Origin: an uncultured Clostridia bacterium
GTDB taxonomy: Bacteria > Bacillota > Clostridia > Oscillospirales > CAG-382
DNA length: 64,000 nucleotides
NCBI GenBank assembly: GCA_947628695.1
Contig: CANRAV010000011.1
Location: 1-64,000 of the forward strand
Direction of reading: 5' to 3'
The notes under the pieces are model-generated. The model searched no databases. It saw nothing but the letters and a program-made list of their open reading frames with translations, and was not told the origin of the DNA. The translations under genes were made by a program, and so were the position numbers. Shown here one piece after another: positions 58,341 through 64,000 of this stretch (positions within the stretch are counted from its first letter, which is position 1; every line of letters begins with the position of its first letter).

Positions 58341-58433
58341 GATAAGCCTTCCTTTCTTTAATCGACTACTTTGATTTTGAATTAAAACAAATGCAACCGC
58401 AGAAAAAGGCGCGACACAAGGCGGATAACACTC

Positions 58434-58499
58434 TTACCGTCGTTTTCCGACAACAACGAAGGAGTACACCAACCTGTATCGCTGCATACATATTACCAT
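58434..58499 (-). CDS. Possible 21-aa leader peptide
   Basis: Within the long leader of the lipoprotein gene, ATG follows GAGGGG by seven bases and opens MVICMQRYRLVYSFVVVGKR plus R. It could be a leader peptide that tunes expression of the gene downstream, or chance. Confidence 0.25.
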   Translation of the reverse strand: MVICMQRYRLVYSFVVVGKRR

Positions 58500-58558
58500 A
58501 GCGAACCCCTCACTTCCGTATTCAATTATTTATACTTCTGCCTCCTATATACATTCTT

Positions 58559-58587
58559 AGTATAGTACCCTTTTCGTTTGAAGTCAA
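58559..58587 (-). promoter_or_regulatory. Promoter of the lipoprotein gene at 57822
   Basis: On the minus strand TTGACT (58582-58587) and TATACT (58559-58564) are 17 bases apart. The leader between the start site and the ATG at 58340 is about 210 bases long and contains an isolated AGGAGG. Confidence 0.75.
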
Positions 58588-58623
58588 GACACAGCCGCAT
58601 AATTAACAAAATATTAACAAAAG

Positions 58624-58654
58624 CGCCGCCTTTGCCGGGCAAATGCGGCGTTTT
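58624..58654. terminator. Terminator of the kinase-like operon
   Basis: CGCCGC-TTTGC and GCAAA-GCGGCG arms with CCG loop and T-rich sequence on both sides; it lies 42 bases after the last stop codon of the minus-strand operon. Confidence 0.75.
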
Positions 58655-58695
58655 CTTTCTTGCGCGCGTGATGTTTAAGCCACAAACTCCGAAAA

Positions 58696-60327
58696 TTACC
58701 GGAAGGCTGCGCTGCTGTCTTCGGCCTCTAAGAACCACTTGTCGCTTCTCGTCCTTACGCCGTTCATGTCTACCGCCCAAACTATAAGGTGCCTGCCGTT
58801 TATCGGAAGGGAAAAGCTCGCGCTGTACTCAGTCTCCACGTCCTCGTCGTCGTAAGAGAACCCGTCGCACCATACATAGGACAGGCTTTCCACATAGTAG
58901 TCATTCCCGTTTGCTATGGCCTCTATTTTGACCGCATCACTGTCGGCCATCAGAATACCGCCGTGTGTACTGCCGTCGGGGACGGTGACCGTTATGTCCG
59001 CGCCCGATTTAAATGCCGCAATGAACACAAAAATCGCAAACAAAGCGGCAAAAACGCCCTTTGCGGCATTGAACTTGTTCCTGCCCACCTCACAGCGGTG
59101 ACACAGCATAATCATGGCAGCCACGGAAAATACAAGCATCGCGACTATCAAAACTATCTTTTCCCTGTGGAAGCCGCTTTGTACCGTCAAAGCGCAGGCA
59201 GAGAAGGCCGCACCGCAAAGAACAGTTACCCAAAACGCGGCGTTTTTCCCCCACCCGCTGAACGCACGCGGCAAAAAGACCGCCGTGACGGCGCTTAGCA
59301 GCAAAGCCACGCAAAGCAAAACGCAGCCCTTGTATATGAGGAATACGGAAAGCACGGTGCACGCAGCCGCGCCCAAGGTGCAAAGCATAAAGGCAGACCC
59401 CGTTTTCCTGTTTGAGAAGAGCGTTTGGAAAAGATCTTCAATCCCGGACATGTAGTGTACAAACCCGTTCAACAGCGACACAAGCAGTATGACGTATACG
59501 CAAACGGCTATCCAGTTCAGCCGGAAGCAGAAATAAGCGCAGGCCTTAACGACCCAAACCCCGCCTGCCAAACCGGCAAGGAAAACGTCGTCCACGTCAA
59601 ACTCGCCCTTGTTGAAGAAACAGCCTATACCGACAGCGGCGAAGCAAATAAACGTAAGCACGGCAACCGTGTACCAGGGAAGCAGCTCTATCGATATAAA
59701 CGCCGGTACCCTGTAGCGGGAAAATTCAAAAGTCGGGCTGATAGCCGACACGGCTACATACAGCAGGGAAATGAGGAGCGAGCATCTCGCCGGCCGGATA
59801 TGGCCGGTTTCATACTCCGACTTGCACAGCCTGCAAAACGCAATGACCGCGAACAGCGCGTTTATCGCGGCAAGGGCTGCATAGTCTTTGAAATACACGC
59901 TCCCCCTCAGAAAGTAGGAGAATCCCGAGGCGGCTATGAACGGGAACAAAGACTTAAGTATAGACTTCGCCGCGCTGTTGGCGGGAATCCTTGAAAGTCC
60001 GTTGAAAAGGAACGCAACAGCTATTGCTCCCACAAAAATATACCCGTCGGTTCCTTTGATTTCGTCGAGCCTTACGTAGTTAAAGTTTTCGTATATTTCC
60101 TCGTAATGGAGCGCGTATATCCCTATAAAGGCAATAAGGAGGTAAATATCGATCTTATCGATAATATTGTCTTCCTTTTTGTAAAAGAAGGCAATGCAAA
60201 GCACCAAAAGGACAGAGAGCGCGGCAATCCCCGCACGGATAAACGAAAAATCCTTTGCCAGTGCCTGTACAAAAATCGCGCAGACTACAAGACCTATACC
60301 GAGATTTTTGATTTTGTTTTGTTCCAT
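58696..60327 (-). CDS. Polytopic membrane protein of unknown function
   Basis: A 543-aa protein with about 14 hydrophobic helices spread over residues 8-445, then one helix and a beta-rich outer C-terminal domain (about 460-543, SLPINGRHLIVWAVDMNGVR), which looks Ig/fibronectin-like. It is the last gene of a four-gene operon and follows the Sel1-like gene by 14 bases with AAAGGAGG. No transport or enzyme motif is recognised. Confidence 0.78.
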   Translation of the reverse strand: MEQNKIKNLGIGLVVCAIFVQALAKDFSFIRAGIAALSVLLVLCIAFFYKKEDNIIDKIDIYLLIAFIGIYALHYEEIYENFNYVRLDEIKGTDGYIFVGAIAVAFLFNGLSRIPANSAAKSILKSLFPFIAASGFSYFLRGSVYFKDYAALAAINALFAVIAFCRLCKSEYETGHIRPARCSLLISLLYVAVSAISPTFEFSRYRVPAFISIELLPWYTVAVLTFICFAAVGIGCFFNKGEFDVDDVFLAGLAGGVWVVKACAYFCFRLNWIAVCVYVILLVSLLNGFVHYMSGIEDLFQTLFSNRKTGSAFMLCTLGAAACTVLSVFLIYKGCVLLCVALLLSAVTAVFLPRAFSGWGKNAAFWVTVLCGAAFSACALTVQSGFHREKIVLIVAMLVFSVAAMIMLCHRCEVGRNKFNAAKGVFAALFAIFVFIAAFKSGADITVTVPDGSTHGGILMADSDAVKIEAIANGNDYYVESLSYVWCDGFSYDDEDVETEYSASFSLPINGRHLIVWAVDMNGVRTRSDKWFLEAEDSSAAFR

Positions 60328-60341
60328 CCTTCAACCCTCCT

Positions 60342-61451
60342 TTACGCCAGAACCAAAAGAAATGCGTAAACTGCCCACAAAAACAGTTGAACGAACATGA
60401 AAGGGCGGATATTGTTGAACGGCTTGCGCCTGTTGTAAACGACCTCTGCCGCAACCGTGAGAATCGACAGGATCACAACGGGTATACCGACGCCCAAACG
60501 GCTTGAACCGGAGAAAATCCCGCTTCTGAAGTAGACCGCAAACACCGCAGTCATCACCGCCAAAATGACGGAAAACAACAAGGTAAGCCTGTTAGCCGCC
60601 CTCTGCATGCTTATGTCCTTCAAAGCGTTTTGCTCCGTTTTCCCCATGGCAAGCGCGCCCGGCCGCGTGAAATAGTAGTGCGCTGCGGTGTAGTCCCTAA
60701 GCCTCGGATTGTCCTCGCAGTAATAAAGGTTCCCAAGGAAGGACGCCGCCTTTGCGTTGCCCATGTCGGAGGCGCAGGACATAAACGTAAGAGACGCCTC
60801 TTTGTCAACTGCCGTCCCGCAGTCGCCGTAATAGTGGCAAAGCCCAAGAAGGTAAAACCCCTCGGAGATGCCGCAGGAACACAGGTTGTTTATGGCGTTT
60901 ATCGCCTCCTCGGCGCTCTTTTTAACCGTCTCTTCGTCCGCGTTTCCCTCGGCTGCATCGTCAACGCTTTTCTTGTAAAGGTCGTAAAGGACGTGCGCGT
61001 CTTTAATTTCTCTCTCCGCCGCAGAGGAAGGCATTGCTGCGTGAAGCCTCTTTTCGATTTTTCCGTCTGCAAGCACCGGGCTGAACTCCACCTCAAACCT
61101 CAAGCCGAAGGCGTAAAGCACGTCCACCGTCACGGTAAGTGCCGCGTCGTGCGTCAACCCCGTGGATTCGGCTACGTTGTGTATGGCGTTGTCAAGGTCG
61201 ACCACGCTCATATCGCTCTTGGAATTGCGCACGTAATCCGCAATATTGCTGCACTTTAAGACAAGCGCAAACTGCGACTTTGTTTTTTCGTCCAGCTCCG
61301 TTTTCTCTATCTCGCCGATGACAAGGTCCTTGTTGTCAAAGACCTCCGGCCCGAGTTTTGAAACAATGGACTGCAGCTCCCTGCTCAGCGGGGAAGCGCC
61401 CTCTTCCTTCGGGTATTTGCCGACAGTGTTTTTTATAAATGAAAAATCCAT
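60342..61451 (-). CDS. Sel1/TPR-like protein with C-terminal membrane helices
   Basis: A 369-aa protein. The N-terminal half is helical; the centre has Sel1-like repeats (GISEGFYLLGLCHYYGDCGT, DMGNAKAASFLGNLYYCEDN, then DYTAAHYYFTRPGALAMG); three hydrophobic helices end the chain. Such repeats usually mediate protein contacts, so it may hold a complex at the membrane's inner face. AAGGAG precedes the ATG. In the same operon as the kinase-like gene. Confidence 0.78.
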   Translation of the reverse strand: MDFSFIKNTVGKYPKEEGASPLSRELQSIVSKLGPEVFDNKDLVIGEIEKTELDEKTKSQFALVLKCSNIADYVRNSKSDMSVVDLDNAIHNVAESTGLTHDAALTVTVDVLYAFGLRFEVEFSPVLADGKIEKRLHAAMPSSAAEREIKDAHVLYDLYKKSVDDAAEGNADEETVKKSAEEAINAINNLCSCGISEGFYLLGLCHYYGDCGTAVDKEASLTFMSCASDMGNAKAASFLGNLYYCEDNPRLRDYTAAHYYFTRPGALAMGKTEQNALKDISMQRAANRLTLLFSVILAVMTAVFAVYFRSGIFSGSSRLGVGIPVVILSILTVAAEVVYNRRKPFNNIRPFMFVQLFLWAVYAFLLVLA

Positions 61452-61489
61452 CCTGCATACTCCTTGACGTTATTGACAAAAGGTTTTAA

Positions 61490-62479
61490 TCAACCGAACA
61501 GCGCGGTTTTAAACTCTTTCGGCGAATAAAATGTAAGATTTTCAGACTTTCGCAGCGCGTTTTCCGTCCGGAAAACGTCGCAAAACATCTGCTTTAGACG
61601 TTCCGGAAGGCCGTTCCACCTATCCACAAAGATCTCGTCCTTTGCAAAGCCGGTCTCGCCGCCGATGTGGTTTGTACCGTCGTTTTCGTCGAAAATAAAA
61701 TACGGGTTCCTGTGGTAGACCTTCAACCAGCTTAAGTGCTCCTGCGGGGTAAGGTTGGGCTCGTGCTCCATAACCGCACCCTGATACGGCAGCCTGCCTA
61801 TAAGCAGCTTGAACAGAATGACGGCAATCGAGTAAAAATCCGACGCCAGATCCAGCTTCTGCTCGCCCTCCTGCGTATAGTAAAACGTGTCTGCAAAGTC
61901 CGAGGTTATCCTCTCGGCGGGAACCTTCCGCCTGTCAAAAAGCCCGTCCGACTTGTGCGACGAAAAGCTGAAGTCGAACATCACCTCAAACGTTTCCTTG
62001 TTGTAAAACATGTTGCTGTAGGAAAACTCATGGTATGCACAGCCGGAATCGGCAAAGCTTTCGCACGCGTCAAGAAAGCTTTTAAGGAACTTCTGCACCC
62101 AAGGTAGATCCCACCCCATATTCATGTCGTTTGTCAACAGCTCTGAAATGTTGCCGTAAGCCGGCAAAGAACGGAGAGGGAAGACAAGCGCCCTTTGAAC
62201 CTTCTCTCCGTCTTCAAGCGCGACGATGTCGACAGGCCAGATGTGGCTTTTCCGCGCGACGGGCTTCCTTATAAGCTGCGTCCGGTCGCGAAGATTAAAA
62301 GCCTCGTCGGCATCGGGCGGAAACGTCGATATGTAGAAGAATTCGCCGGTCTTGACGTGCTCTATTACGGTCTTGTCTTTACCCAATATCTTGTATTCTT
62401 GTTCGACGCGGGGAATGTAGAAGTTGTGTCCGCTGCACAGGCTGAAAATATATTGTTGTTCTTTAACACTTTTGTTCAC
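61490..62479 (-). CDS. Divergent protein kinase-like protein
   Basis: A 329-aa protein with a recognisable kinase-fold C-lobe. The catalytic-loop equivalent is YHEFSYSNMFYN (compare HRDxxxxN: the Asp is Glu and the Asn is kept), the magnesium-loop equivalent is MFDFSF (Asp kept, Gly lost), and the F-helix equivalent is DLASDFYSIAVILFKLLIGR followed by LPYQG. The N-lobe glycine loop is not obvious. It may be a weak kinase, a different phosphotransferase, or a pseudokinase. GTG start with GGAGGG, 18 bases after the upstream gene. Its partners are unknown. Confidence 0.75.
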   Translation of the reverse strand: MNKSVKEQQYIFSLCSGHNFYIPRVEQEYKILGKDKTVIEHVKTGEFFYISTFPPDADEAFNLRDRTQLIRKPVARKSHIWPVDIVALEDGEKVQRALVFPLRSLPAYGNISELLTNDMNMGWDLPWVQKFLKSFLDACESFADSGCAYHEFSYSNMFYNKETFEVMFDFSFSSHKSDGLFDRRKVPAERITSDFADTFYYTQEGEQKLDLASDFYSIAVILFKLLIGRLPYQGAVMEHEPNLTPQEHLSWLKVYHRNPYFIFDENDGTNHIGGETGFAKDEIFVDRWNGLPERLKQMFCDVFRTENALRKSENLTFYSPKEFKTALFG

Positions 62480-62497
62480 TGAAGCAGCCCTCCGTGA

Positions 62498-64000
62498 TCA
62501 GCGTTTGGAATTGTTTTTCTTCTTTGAAAATCCCGGGAATTTGGAAAGGAACCCTCCTTTTTCGGAGCTCTCCTTCGCCTCCTTGCGTTCGGTGCTTTCC
62601 TTTTTCTTCCTGTCCTTCTCTTTTTGCTTTTCGTCGTCCTTTATGATGTGCAGCACCTCCGCTGCAGCCTTTGAATTATCCGACTTTTCCTTGGAATACT
62701 CCGTCAACAGCTTGACAAATTTTTGGCGGTATTCCGCGTCGTTTTGCAGCAGGTCGGAGGACTTGTAAGCCTCCTCAAAGCATTCCGTCATGGGCTTTAC
62801 GTCTTTTTCAAACATAAGCTTCACGGGGTTTATGTATTCCGCAGCAAAATAATCCGTCAGGTACAGCCAAATGTCAATGCAGCGTCTGTCCACAAGATCC
62901 TTGTCCTTGATGCACCGATGAATAAGCTTCCCCGAAAAGGCCGCTTTTTCTTCCGGTGTAAACGTTACATTCCCGCTTTTAAAAAGCGCTTTGCATGACA
63001 GTTTAAGCGTAGATATGTCGTTTTCCACAAAGCTTTTATGTATGCGCAGGAGCCCTATTACGCCATAACATCTGCTGCATTCAATGGCCAACGGTCTGTA
63101 AAGGTCCAAGCTTCCGTACAGTATATTTCCGTAATCGAAGTTGTCCCAGTAGACGCGCTTTGTGTACTTAAACAGCTCGTTCTTAAGGTCGGCGCGATCC
63201 CCGAAAACCGTGTTAAGAAGCGCGCTCACATCCTCCGCAACAACGTCCGGCCTGCTTTCCTCTCGGGCAAAACGGTCTATAAACCCGCTTGTCTTTTCGT
63301 ACAGCACTTCCTGTATCCCGTCCTTGTCGGAAAGGTCTGCGGTTTCCGCATAAAAATCGAGAATGGCGTCCTTGCTTTCCGGCATCTCGCCCGCAAGGAT
63401 CCCGGTGTACAGGTAGTTAAGCGTTTTTCTGCCCTCCCCGTCGGCGTTAAGGTTTTGCTTTATACGTAGGAAGGACGGCGCCCTTCTGTTCGGGAAGGTG
63501 TTCTTTAAGTATTCACCGCCGGCCTTCCGCCCCATGCGCGCAATTCTTTGAGAAAGGTAGCTGTACCCGCATTCGGCAAGCTCGCGGTCGGAGGTTGTTT
63601 CCAGCTTTTTGCAAAGCTTTTCCGCTATGACGTCGTGTATGTCCGCCCCAAGCCTTGCCAGGGAGGTGACAATGTCCCTTATGCGTCCGTCGAGGTAGGG
63701 GTGGCTAATCGATACACTAAGCAGCTCGTTAAGCCGAACCGCAAGCTCCTCTGCCGAAATATTCGCCCCATTGTTTTGTTCGTCGCGCAGCAGGTCGTGC
63801 GCGATTTTGTAAAGATCAAGCGACGTCGTCTGCCTTCCGCCGAAAAGGTCCAGCTTTTCTTCAAGCCTGCGGAAATACCCGTCAAAGTCTTTGCCGTCTG
63901 CGTAGTGCATAGGCACGGCCTGCATAAACTCGTACTTCGACATTCTTCTGCGCACAGCGTCACTCAGTACGTTGTTTTCCTGCGTCCCGGGGACAAGGTA
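62498..64000 (-). CDS. Large helical protein, 5' end beyond the window
   Basis: At least 500 aa. A possible GTG start lies at 63955, but the frame stays open to the right edge with coding-like codons (VPGTQENNVLSDAV), so the true start is probably outside. The visible part is helical throughout with no known family; DGRIRDIVTSLARLGADIHD and RKAGGEYLKNTFPNRRAPSF are characteristic stretches. The C-terminus is a long lysine/glutamate-rich tail ending SKFPGFSKKKNNSKR. First visible gene of the operon with the kinase-like, Sel1-like and polytopic proteins. Confidence 0.75.
   Translation of the reverse strand, partial: YLVPGTQENNVLSDAVRRRMSKYEFMQAVPMHYADGKDFDGYFRRLEEKLDLFGGRQTTSLDLYKIAHDLLRDEQNNGANISAEELAVRLNELLSVSISHPYLDGRIRDIVTSLARLGADIHDVIAEKLCKKLETTSDRELAECGYSYLSQRIARMGRKAGGEYLKNTFPNRRAPSFLRIKQNLNADGEGRKTLNYLYTGILAGEMPESKDAILDFYAETADLSDKDGIQEVLYEKTSGFIDRFAREESRPDVVAEDVSALLNTVFGDRADLKNELFKYTKRVYWDNFDYGNILYGSLDLYRPLAIECSRCYGVIGLLRIHKSFVENDISTLKLSCKALFKSGNVTFTPEEKAAFSGKLIHRCIKDKDLVDRRCIDIWLYLTDYFAAEYINPVKLMFEKDVKPMTECFEEAYKSSDLLQNDAEYRQKFVKLLTEYSKEKSDNSKAAAEVLHIIKDDEKQKEKDRKKKESTERKEAKESSEKGGFLSKFPGFSKKKNNSKR

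Overview
The window looks like chromosomal DNA of a spore-forming, Gram-positive Clostridia-type bacterium (Oscillospiraceae/Ruminococcaceae-like, probably an uncultured gut or rumen lineage). The reasons are Clostridia-style tRNAs, strong AGGAGG ribosome sites, TTGACA-17-TATAAT promoters, a CotF-type spore coat gene, DivIVA, GtrA, AGCS and PepV homologues, and secreted proteins with type-I dockerins and cohesin-like domains. The genus cannot be fixed from the sequence alone. Most genes are GC-rich; the 19.0-21.7 kb stretch is visibly AT-richer.

Layout. 0-4.2 kb: end of an integrated mobilizable element (MOB relaxase, ParB-like protein, tyrosine integrase) against a tRNA-Ser(CGA), with a broken second tRNA-Ser between that tRNA and its promoter. 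4.3-11.4 kb: a 199-bp tandem repeat, then a cluster of zinc-ribbon membrane proteins, two paralogous NTF2-like lipoproteins, a 27-codon gene joined to its neighbours by ATGA overlaps, three small HTH regulators and a membrane-anchored cohesin-like protein. 11.4-18.9 kb: PepV dipeptidase, an unpaired fumarase-type beta subunit and DivIVA in one operon; an AGCS symporter and a Ca2+-type P-ATPase that overlap; an SGNH esterase. 19.0-22.4 kb: an AMP-forming ligase operon and a small serine recombinase, separated by a promoter that lies between two inverted, invertase-like sites. 22.5-25.9 kb: a secreted InlB-repeat/dockerin protein and seven tRNAs, including a duplicated Asp-Gly pair. 25.9-34.8 kb: a compact, apparently intact phage head and DNA-packaging module (TerS, TerL, portal, scaffold-like, coat, connector-like, hub-like and hendecad-repeat proteins) with no integrase, replication, tail or lysis genes beside it. 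34.9-42.3 kb: GtrA, a peptide-type substrate-binding lipoprotein, an amidase, a PASTA plus GHL10 lipoprotein, and an HTH-cupin-ligase fusion with a palindrome just downstream of its promoter. 42.3-51.3 kb: a giant cyclic beta-1,2-glucan synthase-like protein, an SGNH hydrolase and an MBL hydrolase. 51.4-58.3 kb: spore coat pair, cohesin/dockerin protein, SLOG/ATPase pair, ComEC-like MBL lipoprotein, multidomain dockerin protein, lipoprotein. 58.7-64.0 kb: an operon of unknown function containing a divergent protein kinase-like protein, a Sel1-like membrane protein, a polytopic membrane protein and a large helical protein cut by the window edge.

How the parts may work together. One surface-anchored cohesin-like protein and three secreted dockerin proteins suggest a small cell-surface assembly system. 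The most striking candidate system is the invertible promoter at 21.7 kb. As drawn it faces away from the adenylating ligase operon and toward the 3' end of the recombinase gene; inversion would turn it to drive the ligase. This is inferred from site geometry and has not been shown experimentally.
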